Of a stretch of DNA of 64,000 nucleotides, positions 56,662 through 64,000 are shown piece by piece. The notes beneath the pieces are model-generated. The model saw nothing but the letters and a program-made list of their open reading frames with translations. It was not told the DNA's origin and ran no database searches. Position 1 is the stretch's first letter, and each line of letters starts with the position of its first letter. Source of the stretch: Roseovarius aestuarii. Its GTDB lineage: Bacteria; Pseudomonadota; Alphaproteobacteria; Rhodobacterales; Rhodobacteraceae. The translations under genes and the position numbers were made by a program. The stretch spans positions 62,001 to 126,000 of the forward strand of contig NZ_JAIMIB010000002.1 in NCBI RefSeq assembly GCF_019966515.1. The letters run 5' to 3'.

Positions 56662-56687
56662 GGTAATTGAACGTGTGTTTAATTACC
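56662..56687 (-). promoter_or_regulatory. Inverted repeat GGTAATT-N12-AATTACC at the valine-degradation promoter
   Basis: Perfect 7-base arms GGTAATT (56662-56668) and AATTACC (56681-56687) flank a 12-base spacer, 19 bases upstream of the acyl-CoA dehydrogenase start codon. Symmetry and position fit an operator overlapping the promoter of the ibd-HIBCH-mmsB operon. The regulator is not nearby; it may be a TetR- or MerR-type protein. Confidence 0.55.
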
Positions 56688-56758
56688 AAATATTGCAGCA
56701 GTGTTGCAAGCATTGTGAGATTTGCGTGTAACACCCGAATAACCAGTGGGATCACGTT

Positions 56759-57925
56759 TCAAAGATCGGCGTGGAATTCCTCGATCAGATGACGGACGAC
56801 GGCCTGTAGCGCGTGTTCGTGATCGTCGCCGGCTTGCACGGCTTCCTCATAGGTGCGGCGTTGGCGTGTCGAACTGGTGCCAAGGCGCAGAATGTCACGG
56901 GCGCCTTCGACTTCTTTCACTGACTCGAAAAACTGCGCGTCTTCCTCGATCAGGTCTAGGATCTCCTCGAAGAGTTCCGCGGTGGGCACGATCTCGCTGC
57001 GGCCGAAATCAATCAGCCCCTCGCGGATGCCGTAGCGCTGCGCCCGCCAGCGGTTTTCCGCAACCAGGAAGGCATCGTAAATCCGCCAGCGCTGGTTTCG
57101 TGTGGCCAGTCGGTGGAGCATCCGGGTGATGGCCTGGGTCAGGGCCGCCAGTGTCAGGGTGTGTTCCAGCCGGGGCTGCACGTCGCAAATACGCGACTCG
57201 ATGGTGGGGAACTTGGACGACGGGCGCAGATCCCACCAGATTTTCGAGCTGTCCTCGATCACGCCCAGTTGGATCAACACATCTACCGAGCGTTCGAACT
57301 CGCTAAAGCTCTCCATGCGCGGCGGCAGGCCAGTCCGGGGCAGGTTATCGAAGACGGTCAGCCGGTAACTGTCGAGCCCGGTATCGCGGCCCTGCCAATA
57401 GGGCGAAGAACAGGACAGCGCCAAGGTATGGGGCAGGAAATAGCTGAGTTGGTTGATGATATCGATACGTCTGTCGGGGCTCGCGATACCGACATGAATA
57501 TGCATGCCGCAGATCAACATGCGGCGAACCACGCCCGCCAGATCATGCGAGAGGTCGTTATAGCGTTCCTTGTCGGTGTGGTGCTGGTCGCGCCAGTCGG
57601 AAAACGGGTGGCAGGAGGCGGCGATAGGAGCGAGGTTGAACTTGGCGGCGTTCTCGGAGACGCAGCTGCGCAGGCGTTTGAGGTCATCGCGCGCCTCGGC
57701 CACGTTTTTGCAGACCTTGGTGCCGATCTCGATCTGGCAGTTCAGGAATTCCGGGCTGACCTGATCTTTCAGCTCGCTTTTGCAGGCGTCCATCAATTCC
57801 GCCGGGGCCTCTGCCAGGGCAAGGCTGTCGCGATCGACCAGAAGGTATTCTTCTTCGATGCCGATGGTGAAATCACTGTCTGATGCCAAAGCTATCCCCT
57901 GTCCTGAATTGACATCAGGATGCAA
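56759..57925 (-). CDS. YbdK-type carboxylate-amine ligase (GCS2 family)
   Basis: A 388-residue ATP-grasp-like GCS2 protein. Markers: [24 protein letters not shown]-type [14 protein letters not shown], and [17 protein letters not shown]. Members have weak glutamate-cysteine ligase activity in vitro; the true substrate is unknown. It is the first gene after the valine operon on the minus strand, with a 115-base spacer. Confidence 0.9.
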   Translation of the reverse strand: MHPDVNSGQGIALASDSDFTIGIEEEYLLVDRDSLALAEAPAELMDACKSELKDQVSPEFLNCQIEIGTKVCKNVAEARDDLKRLRSCVSENAAKFNLAPIAASCHPFSDWRDQHHTDKERYNDLSHDLAGVVRRMLICGMHIHVGIASPDRRIDIINQLSYFLPHTLALSCSSPYWQGRDTGLDSYRLTVFDNLPRTGLPPRMESFSEFERSVDVLIQLGVIEDSSKIWWDLRPSSKFPTIESRICDVQPRLEHTLTLAALTQAITRMLHRLATRNQRWRIYDAFLVAENRWRAQRYGIREGLIDFGRSEIVPTAELFEEILDLIEEDAQFFESVKEVEGARDILRLGTSSTRQRRTYEEAVQAGDDHEHALQAVVRHLIEEFHADL

Positions 57926-57995
57926 TCTGGCCGGGGTTTTGGCAAGCTGGGCTTTAGGTCAACTGGCTAAGGCACCACCGTGCCAGAGGGAGAGG

Positions 57996-58391
57996 TCAGT
58001 TTTTCCGAGGCATGGCGGCACGATGCGTTGGTGCCAGGAGTTCGTCCTGATTGTGTTTGGCCAGCGCGCGGGTTTCAGCGTCGATCTTGGCAAAGCGCGA
58101 GGGCAGCGCGCGGCGCAACAGGGCAACGGAAATCTCGGTTTCGGAATGCAATTGATCCGCAAGGCTGTTCGACGACTCGTTTTGCCACAGAATGCGCGCT
58201 TGAGCGGGGCGTTTGGGCCGTGCCGTGCTTGCCTCGCAGGGCTGTTTCGCCGGAACCGGCGGGGTTTCAATCTGCGTGCGTGTTTGGGGCTGCGAGCGTG
58301 TGTGGGAGTGAGCAAAACGCGTGTGGCGCTTGGTAAGGCCCGGCGCGTGTATGCTGCCGTCAGTCTTGCTATTACTAAAAATCTTAAACAT
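57996..58391 (-). CDS. Hypothetical basic, low-complexity N-terminus protein
   Basis: About 131 residues, basic with many Arg, His, Thr and Pro in the first half, then helical text (SLADQLHSETEISVALLRR). GGGGAT lies just before the ATG at 58391. Codon choice is GC-rich in third positions, which mildly supports coding. Other frames in the same stretch are also open, so it could be a shadow. No domain recognised. Confidence 0.4.
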   Translation of the reverse strand: MFKIFSNSKTDGSIHAPGLTKRHTRFAHSHTRSQPQTRTQIETPPVPAKQPCEASTARPKRPAQARILWQNESSNSLADQLHSETEISVALLRRALPSRFAKIDAETRALAKHNQDELLAPTHRAAMPRKN

Positions 58392-58492
58392 CCATATCCC
58401 CATGTTATCTTGATTAATGCTTAAGTAACAAAATGGGCAAAATTGTGTTGTGCGCGGGGCCAACAGGTGCCGAGTGAAGCAGGCCGCAAAAG

Positions 58493-58520
58493 AAAAGCGC
58501 CCGCCGAAGCGGGCGCTTTT
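58493..58520 (-). terminator. Strong hairpin terminator after mmsA
   Basis: Perfect 12-base arms AAAAGCGCCCGC (58493-58504) and GCGGGCGCTTTT (58509-58520) with a CGAA loop (TTCG on the mmsA strand). On the minus strand it lies 31 bases after the mmsA stop and ends in TTTTCTTTT. It may act in both directions. Confidence 0.9.
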
Positions 58521-58551
58521 GGGATTTAGGGTCAGACCCTGGATTTGGTAA

Positions 58552-60051
58552 TTAATCCATTGCCTTGAAGTTAAATTCGCCGCCTTCTTTGATGCCCGAG
58601 GGCCAGCGCGCTGTTACGGTCTTGGTACGGGTGTAGAACTTGAACGAATCCGGTCCGTGCTGGTTCAGATCGCCGAACATCGATTTCTTCCAGCCGCCGA
58701 ATGTGTGATAGGCCAATGGCACCGGAATGGGCACGTTGATGCCGATCATGCCGATGTTGATGCGATGCGCAAAATCGCGCGCCGTGTCGCCATCACGGGT
58801 ATAGATGGCCGTGCCGTTACCGTATTCATGGTCCATCGCAAGGCCCATCGCCTCTTCGTAGGAGCCGGCGCGCACCGTGCTGAGGACCGGACCGAAAATT
58901 TCCTGCTTGTAGATGTCCATGTCGGGGGTGACGTGGTCAAAGAGATGCGGACCGACGAAAAAGCCGTTTTCATAACCTTGCAGTTTGAAATCACGGTTAT
59001 CGACAACCAGCCTGGCGCCCTGATCAACACCGGACTGGATGAGGCCCATGATCTTTTCCTTGGAAGCGGCAGTCACAACCGGGCCAAAATCAACATCATC
59101 GCCGTCCGTGTAGGGCGCGACGCGCAGTTTTTCGATGCGAGGTACCAGCTTTTCAATCAGGCGGTCTGCGGTTTCATCGCCAACAGGAACGGCAACCGAA
59201 ATTGCCATGCAGCGTTCGCCTGCTGCGCCGAAACCGGCCCCCACTAGCGCGTCGGCGGCCTGATCCATATCCGCGTCGGGCATGACGATCAGGTGGTTCT
59301 TGGCGCCGCCAAAACATTGCGCGCGTTTGCCGTTGGCGGTGGCACGGCTGTAGATATATTGCGCGATCGGGGTCGAACCCACGAAAGACACACCACCGAT
59401 GAGGTCGTGATCCAGCAGGGTATCCACGGCTTCTTTATCGCCGTTCACGACCTGGAAGACGCCGGCGGGCAGTCCCGCCTCGACAAAGAGTTCGGCCAGC
59501 ATCAGCGGCACAGAGGGGTCACGCTCGGACGGTTTCAGCACCACGGCGTTGCCGCAGGCCAGCGCCGGGCCAACATGCCAGAGCGGCATCATCGCAGGGA
59601 AGTTGAAGGGCATGATCGCGGCGACAACACCCACGGGCTGACGCATGGAATACATGTCGATACCGGGGCCGGCATCATCGGTATATTCACCTTTCAACAT
59701 CTGTGGCGCGCCAATGCAGTATTCGATCACTTCCAGACCACGCTGCAGGTCGCCCTTGGCATCGGGGATGGTCTTGCCGTGTTCACGGCTGAGCGCCTCG
59801 GCCAGTTTGTCCATGTCGCGGTTCATCAGGCCAACCATGGCCATCATCACACGTGCGCGTTTCTGCGGGTTTGTGGCGCCCCAGGCGACCTGCGCCGCGG
59901 CGGCATCCTCGACCGCCTTGGTGGTCTCGGCCGCGCTGGCCATAGGGCATTTCGACTGAACCTCGCCGGTGGCAGGGTTGAAAACATCGTCAAAACGACC
60001 AGACGAGCCCTTGGTTTGAGCGCCGTTCAGAAAGTGCGTCAGTTCTTGCAT
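58552..60051 (-). CDS. mmsA: Methylmalonate-semialdehyde dehydrogenase (CoA-acylating)
   Basis: A 499-residue aldehyde dehydrogenase that converts methylmalonate semialdehyde to propionyl-CoA. Markers: IMPFNFPAMMPLWHVGPAL, GGAKNHLIVMPDADMD (family-specific) and the catalytic cysteine in GAAGERCMAISVAV. GGAGG before the ATG at 60051 excludes the longer frame. It completes the valine pathway with the operon at 53584-56643. Divergent from a LysR gene. Confidence 0.96.
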   Translation of the reverse strand: MQELTHFLNGAQTKGSSGRFDDVFNPATGEVQSKCPMASAAETTKAVEDAAAAQVAWGATNPQKRARVMMAMVGLMNRDMDKLAEALSREHGKTIPDAKGDLQRGLEVIEYCIGAPQMLKGEYTDDAGPGIDMYSMRQPVGVVAAIMPFNFPAMMPLWHVGPALACGNAVVLKPSERDPSVPLMLAELFVEAGLPAGVFQVVNGDKEAVDTLLDHDLIGGVSFVGSTPIAQYIYSRATANGKRAQCFGGAKNHLIVMPDADMDQAADALVGAGFGAAGERCMAISVAVPVGDETADRLIEKLVPRIEKLRVAPYTDGDDVDFGPVVTAASKEKIMGLIQSGVDQGARLVVDNRDFKLQGYENGFFVGPHLFDHVTPDMDIYKQEIFGPVLSTVRAGSYEEAMGLAMDHEYGNGTAIYTRDGDTARDFAHRINIGMIGINVPIPVPLAYHTFGGWKKSMFGDLNQHGPDSFKFYTRTKTVTARWPSGIKEGGEFNFKAMD

Positions 60052-60126
60052 TGCGTCCTCCATGAATTTTGAGCGCAGCGTAGCGTTGCAATTTTGATTG
60101 TAAAAGAGGCAATTTTCCAAAAGAGA

Positions 60127-60142
60127 TTTGCAAAAATGCAAA
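60127..60142. promoter_or_regulatory. TTTGCA-AAAA-TGCAAA palindrome between mmsA and LysR gene
   Basis: Perfect 6-base arms TTTGCA and TGCAAA around AAAA in the 114-base divergent spacer. A further TTGCAA lies near 60085. This is the natural binding place for the LysR protein, although LysR sites usually have the T-N11-A form, so another regulator cannot be excluded. Confidence 0.45.
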
Positions 60143-60165
60143 ACGCTCGAAAAAGGATGATGGTG

Positions 60166-61062
60166 ATGGGAACGCAGTGGGATGATCTGAAAATTTTCCT
60201 GGCGGTGGCGCGGCGCGAAAGCCTGTCGGGGGCAGGGCGGGTGCTGAAGGTCGATCCGGCCACGGTGGGTCGCCGGGTTGCCCGGCTTGAGGCGTCATAT
60301 GGCGCGCCGCTTTTTGCAAAGTCACCAACCGGTTACGCGCTGACCGATGCGGGCCAGCGGTTGATTGCCCATGCGGTGCGGGTCGAACAGGCGATGGAGG
60401 ACGCCACTGAGGAGATGATGGGCACCACCGGCGGTTTGACCGGTCAGATCAGAATCGGTGCGCCGGACGGATCAGCCAACTTCCTGCTGCCGCAGGTGCT
60501 TGAGCGGATTTCCGACGACAACCCCGATCTGGATATTCAGCTTGTGGCTTTGCCGCGGGTTTTCAACCTGACCCGGCGCGAGGCGGATATGGTTGTGGCG
60601 GTCAGCCCGCCCACTGCCGGGCGCCTGACGGTTCAGAAGGTTACCGATTACAAGCTGCATCTGGCGGCGTCCGAGGAATATCTGGCGAAATACCCGCCGA
60701 TCACTTCGCTGGACGATCTGAAAGGCCACCGGATCGTCGGCTATATTCCCGACATGATTTTCGACAAGGAGTTGGATTACCTGAGCGAAACTGGGGTCGA
60801 GCGGGTCAATCTGGCCTCGAATTCCGTTTCGGTGCAGATCAACTGGGTGCGTCATGGCAGTGGCATTGGCATCATGCATGATTTCGCGATGCCCTGGACC
60901 AACGGGTTGCGGAAAATCCTGACCGATGAGGTTAGTCTGACGCGCAGCTTCTATCTGGTGCGTCATGCCGACGATCGGCGGCTGGAGCGGCTGAACCGTT
61001 TCGCCACCGCGCTCGTCGATGGAATGCGGCACGAGGTGGCGCGTCTAGAGGCGTTGACTTGA
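60166..61062 (+). CDS. LysR family transcriptional regulator, probably of mmsA
   Basis: A 298-residue regulator. HTH: WDDLKIFLAVARRESLSGAG, then PATVGRRVARLEASYGAPLF; the rest is the periplasmic-binding-like effector domain. I chose the ATG at 60166, 8 bases after AAGG; two earlier ATGs have no ribosome site. Divergent orientation next to mmsA makes that gene the likely target. Effector unknown; a valine-pathway intermediate is a reasonable guess. Confidence 0.9.
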   Translation: MGTQWDDLKIFLAVARRESLSGAGRVLKVDPATVGRRVARLEASYGAPLFAKSPTGYALTDAGQRLIAHAVRVEQAMEDATEEMMGTTGGLTGQIRIGAPDGSANFLLPQVLERISDDNPDLDIQLVALPRVFNLTRREADMVVAVSPPTAGRLTVQKVTDYKLHLAASEEYLAKYPPITSLDDLKGHRIVGYIPDMIFDKELDYLSETGVERVNLASNSVSVQINWVRHGSGIGIMHDFAMPWTNGLRKILTDEVSLTRSFYLVRHADDRRLERLNRFATALVDGMRHEVARLEALT

Positions 61063-61122
61063 CAGTAGGGGTCTCATGCGGGAACCTCAGGAAAACGAAA
61101 CAATTTTTAGCGGAGGCCCGCC

Positions 61123-61557
61123 ATGCTGGTGCAACAAATCCTTAAGTCCAAGGGCGATGAGGGCGTGATCACGGTGAAGCCCTCGATGCTGGTCTCTGAC
61201 GCGGCGAGCATTCTGGCTGAAAAGCGGATTGGCGGCCTGGTCGTGTCCAAGGATGGCGACAGCGCCGACGGCATTTTGTCAGAGCGCGACATCGTGCGGT
61301 CGCTTGCGATGCGCGGGGCCTCTTGCATGAATGACAAGGTCGAGGATCTGATGACCCGTAACCCGGTCTGCTGCTCAAAGCAGGACACGTCGGATGCGGT
61401 TCTGACGCGGATGACCGATGGCCGGTTCCGCCATATGCCGGTGGTGGCGGACGGCAAGCTGGTGGGGATCGTCACCATTGGCGATGTGGTCAAGGCCCGC
61501 CTGCAGGAACTGGCGATGGAAAAAGATGCCCTGCAGGGCATGATCATGGGCCACTAA
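61123..61557 (+). CDS. CBS-domain protein
   Basis: A 144-residue protein made of two CBS motifs (a Bateman module): VITVKPSMLVSDAASILAEK with GILSERDIVRSLAMRG, and VCCSKQDTSDAVLTRMTDG with GIVTIGDVVKARL. Such stand-alone modules bind adenine nucleotides. No attached enzyme or channel domain. GGAGG before the ATG. Confidence 0.9.
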   Translation: MLVQQILKSKGDEGVITVKPSMLVSDAASILAEKRIGGLVVSKDGDSADGILSERDIVRSLAMRGASCMNDKVEDLMTRNPVCCSKQDTSDAVLTRMTDGRFRHMPVVADGKLVGIVTIGDVVKARLQELAMEKDALQGMIMGH

Positions 61558-61622
61558 GCCCTTGCATTCGGCGCCGCGGTATTATTGCGTGACGCCGAAC
61601 GCCATTTTCTAGGATTCCGCCC

Positions 61623-62114
61623 ATGCGCATTGGTCTTTACCCCGGCACGTTTGATCCGATCACGCTGGGTCATATTGATATCATCCGCCGTGCCGCCGTG
61701 CTGGTGGATCGCCTTGTGATTGGCGTGGCGATCAATCGCGATAAGGGACCGCTTTTCTCACTCGAAGAGCGCGTGGCGATGATCGAGGCGGAATGCGCGA
61801 TCCTTTCTGAGCAGACCGGCACCGAGATTGTCGTACATCCGTTCGAGAATCTACTGATCCAGTGCGCGCAGGATGTCGGTGCCCAGATGATCGTGCGTGG
61901 TTTGCGGGCAGTGGCCGATTTCGAATATGAGTTTCAGATGGTGGGGATGAACCGGGCGATGGATGCGTCGGTCGAAACGGTGTTTTTGATGGCAGACGCC
62001 AATCACCAGGCGATTGCATCGAAACTGGTCAAGGAAATCGCCAGGCTGGGCGGCGATATTTCAAAATTCGTGACGCCTGCAGTAAAGGACGCTTTGCTGC
62101 GGAGCTATGCGTGA
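61623..62114 (+). CDS. coaD: Phosphopantetheine adenylyltransferase
   Basis: A 163-residue nucleotidyltransferase for the fourth step of CoA synthesis. Markers: GLYPGTFDPITLGHIDIIRR (TxxH site with TLGH), MIVRGLRAVADFEYEFQM and HQAIASKLVKEIARLGGD. A weak hairpin (TTCGGCG/CGCCGAA, 61567-61599) precedes it. Confidence 0.95.
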   Translation: MRIGLYPGTFDPITLGHIDIIRRAAVLVDRLVIGVAINRDKGPLFSLEERVAMIEAECAILSEQTGTEIVVHPFENLLIQCAQDVGAQMIVRGLRAVADFEYEFQMVGMNRAMDASVETVFLMADANHQAIASKLVKEIARLGGDISKFVTPAVKDALLRSYA

Positions 62115-62125
62115 CCGGGGGCGGG

Positions 62126-62479
62126 ATGTCTGAGGTATTCAGAAACACGTCAACGGCGCTGCCATTGCCCAAAGGTGAGACGCTGGTGGCCAGAACTACC
62201 GAAGCCAACTGGCAGCAAACCGGTACCGATGGGTTTCTGATCAAACCGCTTTTTGAGGATACGATATCAGGCCAGCGTACCTGGCTGATGAAAGTCGACC
62301 CCGGTGCGCTGGCGCCGCCCCATGCCCATAGCGAGACCGAGCAGATCTACGTGATCGAAGGCTCTTTTTATGATGACGAAAACACCTATGGCCCCGGCGA
62401 TTTCGCCATCCGTGCCCCCGGCGTGATGCATACGGGCGGCAGCAAAGACGGGGCGGTCGTGATGCTGATCTATTCATAA
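62126..62479 (+). CDS. Cupin domain protein, ChrR-like
   Basis: About 117 residues with one cupin core: PPHAHSETEQIYVIEGSFYD (H-x-H...E metal motif) and GDFAIRAPGVMHTGG (later His). This looks like the metal-binding cupin of ChrR-type anti-sigma factors without the zinc-finger part. The frame opens at a GTG (62111) that overlaps the coaD stop (GTGA), so coupling is possible; I list the ATG at 62126. Ligand unknown. Confidence 0.8.
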   Translation: MSEVFRNTSTALPLPKGETLVARTTEANWQQTGTDGFLIKPLFEDTISGQRTWLMKVDPGALAPPHAHSETEQIYVIEGSFYDDENTYGPGDFAIRAPGVMHTGGSKDGAVVMLIYS

Positions 62480-62665
62480 GCAGTTTCTGTGGCTACCGGA
62501 GGCGATATCGCAAACGCCCGCTAAGCGGACCGAAACTGCCGTTTGTTGTGCTTGCGCTAATGTCCGCATTGCAGCATGCGGCGTGGCCTCAATCTCCTCA
62601 GCAATATCTTCGCTTGTTTCAAACAGACCCGGTTTGTAGAAATCCAACAGCTCAGCCCGTGCCAA
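62474..62665 (-). other. Open frame with coding character, probable gene remnant
   Basis: A 63-codon minus-strand frame starting from a TTG, with ELLDFYKPGLFETSEDIAEE as the least random part. It directly follows the stop of the HAD fragment and overlaps the end of the cupin gene by six bases. It is not recognisable as a HAD C-terminus. I regard it as a remnant; no ribosome site is visible. Confidence 0.3.
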
Positions 62666-62666
62666 A

Positions 62667-63270
62667 TCAAATCTGGTTCAGATGCCAATCCGGATAGAAT
62701 CCCGATCGATTGCAATAAGTCGTAACATCGTGGCCGGCAAATAAACCATCGCGTTCAACTAGTACGATGCGCCATCCCTGGACCGCTGCCAGATCCGCAT
62801 TTGCAATTATGACCGGGCGAGAATGTGCGCCGAGCGACGCTTCGAACATCCTCTGGCGCAACTCTGACCAGTTTACGGAAGACAAGAACAGAAAGCCGTC
62901 AACATGGTCGAAGTCCGCGCGGACATCACCGAGGCGAATGACCTCAGAACCTACATCACTCATCCTGTCTGCGGGCCGCCGCAATCCCATCCCAGACACC
63001 CGGTTTGAGCGCGGCAAGTGCTGCGTCCCGGCTGGTGATGACCTCGGCACTTTCAATGGAAATCCCTAGCCTTTCGACCTTGGCCAAAGTGCCGGCGCGA
63101 TCATAACTTGTGGCATTGGTCAGGACGCGGACCTTGCAGCCAAGGGCGCGTAGTTCGTCTAACCGGCGACCAGCCCCTTCGATCAATGTCTCACCGACAT
63201 TGATCACACCGAATGCGTCGAACACAAATATTGTCGCGCTTTCGGCGATATCGGTCAGCGCTGCATTTTT
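62667..63270 (-). pseudogene. Broken HAD-IIA-type hydrolase
   Basis: Two minus-strand frames together read as a NagD/HAD-IIA protein. The first (from about 63270 to 62956) has TIFVFDAFGVINVGETLI (motif I region), VRVLTNATSYDRAG (motif II) and a cap, then runs into TGA. The second (63056-62667) continues with SEVIRLGDVRADFDHVDGFLF and RPVIIANADLAAV. The switch lies near 62960-62990. Neither a proper N-terminal methionine nor the C-terminal GKP/GD motifs are present. At least one frameshift plus truncation at both ends is likely, unless the second frame is translated by coupling at ATGAGTGA. Confidence 0.6.
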
Positions 63271-63583
63271 CGAGTTTTGATCTGGCTGCTTGTTGCCGGA
63301 AAGTGGGACCGAACCTGTTGGTAGCGATCAAAAATCTCAGGAGCAGTAAGCATGGGTCTTGATGGCCTTCGGATTGATGTCTGCGACGGGTGCTCGATTT
63401 GAATTGGTCGTTCAACTGCAGCGGCCAAAGCAGTCCTTACTGATCAGTAACTGTACGGGGCCGGGCGTCAGGCCCTGCAAGATTGAAATTTCGCTTGCGG
63501 CAACGCGTGCCGAAACCGCAATTTTTTCTTTGTTAATCGGGACATTCAACAGTAGCCTTAAGCCCAATGGGAGGAGACTTATT
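63271..63583. other. Leader/intergenic region before the PhnD-type gene
   Basis: No frame of coding character. It contains the terminator-like hairpin at 63495-63527 and a word (GGAGCAGTAAGCATGGG near 63340) that resembles GGAGCAAAAAGCATGGG near 29395, suggesting a short dispersed repeat. Confidence 0.4.
63495..63527 (+). terminator. Terminator-like hairpin in the leader of the PhnD-type gene
   Basis: Arms TTGCGG (63495-63500) and CCGCAA (63516-63521), with an alternative inner CGGCA/TGCCG pair, are followed by T6 (63522-63527) on the plus strand. No plus-strand gene ends here, so it may be an attenuator in the leader of the gene at 63584, or the end of a small RNA. Confidence 0.5.
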
Positions 63584-64000
63584 ATGAATATGACAACCAA
63601 GTTATTGTCGGGCGCGGCCTTTGCTTTCTGCCTGTCACTGGCAACGGGGCCGGTTGCGGCGCAGGATTGTCCGCGCGGCGATCTGGATGAACGCTTTTGC
63701 GACGCCGATGGCGACCTGCTGGCGGACACACCCACCGATGAAAGCGAGCTGATTGATCCCGACACGCTGATCTTTGCCTACACGCCGGTCGAAGACCCGG
63801 CGGTTTATAAAGAGGCCTGGGCCGATTTCCTGACGCATCTTGAAGCCGAGACCGGCAAGAAGGTCACGTTTTTCCCGGTTCAGAACAACGCCGCCCAGAT
63901 CGAGGCGATGCGCTCGGGCCGCCTGCATATCGCAGGCTTCAATACCGGGTCGAACCCGCTGGCAGTAAACTGTGCGGGCTTCAACCCGTTTACGATCATG
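63584..64000 (+). CDS. PhnD-type phosphate/phosphonate ABC transporter binding protein (3' end outside window)
   Basis: At least 139 residues to the window edge. Signal peptide ends about ATGPVAAQ; then FAYTPVEDPAVYKEAWADF, FFPVQNNAAQIEAMRSGRLH and IAGFNTGSNPLAVNCAGF follow the PhnD fold order (PBP-like_2). GGGAGGAG at 63570-63577 sets the ATG at 63584. Ligand is probably phosphonate, phosphite or phosphate; partner permease and ATPase genes should lie beyond 64000. Confidence 0.85.
   Translation, partial: MNMTTKLLSGAAFAFCLSLATGPVAAQDCPRGDLDERFCDADGDLLADTPTDESELIDPDTLIFAYTPVEDPAVYKEAWADFLTHLEAETGKKVTFFPVQNNAAQIEAMRSGRLHIAGFNTGSNPLAVNCAGFNPFTIM

Noticed and set aside
61567-61599. TTCGGCG/CGCCGAA inverted repeat before coaD
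   Set aside because: Long 19-base loop and only a short T-rich stretch after it; too weak to call a terminator.

Overview
The window is GC-rich chromosomal DNA from an alphaproteobacterium, most likely a marine Rhodobacteraceae (Roseobacter-group) species. The grounds are the nuo locus with many small interleaved genes, as known from Paracoccus and Rhodobacter capsulatus; a separate corrinoid-protein gene beside a DUF1638 gene; form II CO-dehydrogenase-like genes; and a valine catabolism block. I could not name a genus. I saw no rRNA, tRNA, CRISPR array or insertion sequence.

Layout. 1-2.7 kb: the end of a DUF4142 gene, an AraC regulator and a stand-alone MetE-type methyltransferase. 2.8-20.9 kb: a complete complex I operon, nuoABCDEFGHIJKLMN, interrupted by eight extra small genes (ABM-like, three lipoproteins, DUF5337-like, MAPEG, DUF5333-like, CMD-like) and one 53-codon frame that couples nuoC to nuoD. 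20.9-24.1 kb: birA, coaX and ribonuclease J continue in the same direction. 24.2-33.9 kb: 2OG-Fe(II) oxygenase, beta-barrel-like protein, DEAD-box helicase, GYD protein, IscU-like scaffold, hisI, gluQ, a methyltransferase and trmFO. 34.4-39.5 kb: enoyl-CoA hydratase, thioesterase, DUF1638, corrinoid protein, PA0069-type radical SAM and phytanoyl-CoA dioxygenase.

39.5-41.8 kb looks like an accessory insert with lower GC and poor matches to families I know. It holds a TPR-like gene and a 364-residue protein whose N-terminus resembles the leader motifs of effectors linked to extracellular contractile injection systems. This is the best candidate for something undescribed. 41.8-53.5 kb: a secreted protein, a DUF599 protein, glcDEF (glycolate oxidase) behind an inverted-repeat operator, an M24-fold protein that seems to lack its metal ligands, an ArsR-SRPBCC pair, and coxS-coxL-coxM-like genes of form II. 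53.6-61.1 kb: valine/branched-chain degradation (mmsB, 3-hydroxyisobutyryl-CoA hydrolase, isobutyryl-CoA dehydrogenase, mmsA with a divergent LysR gene) and a GCS2-type ligase. 61.1-64 kb: CBS protein, coaD, cupin, a broken HAD hydrolase, and the start of a PhnD-type binding protein behind an orphan terminator-like hairpin.

How the parts connect. The nuo operon supplies the respiratory NADH dehydrogenase, with CoA and biotin cofactor genes and an RNase following on the same strand. The glc, cox-like and mms clusters feed carbon or electrons from glycolate, an unknown small substrate and valine. All calls are by eye from translated sequence; no database search was possible.
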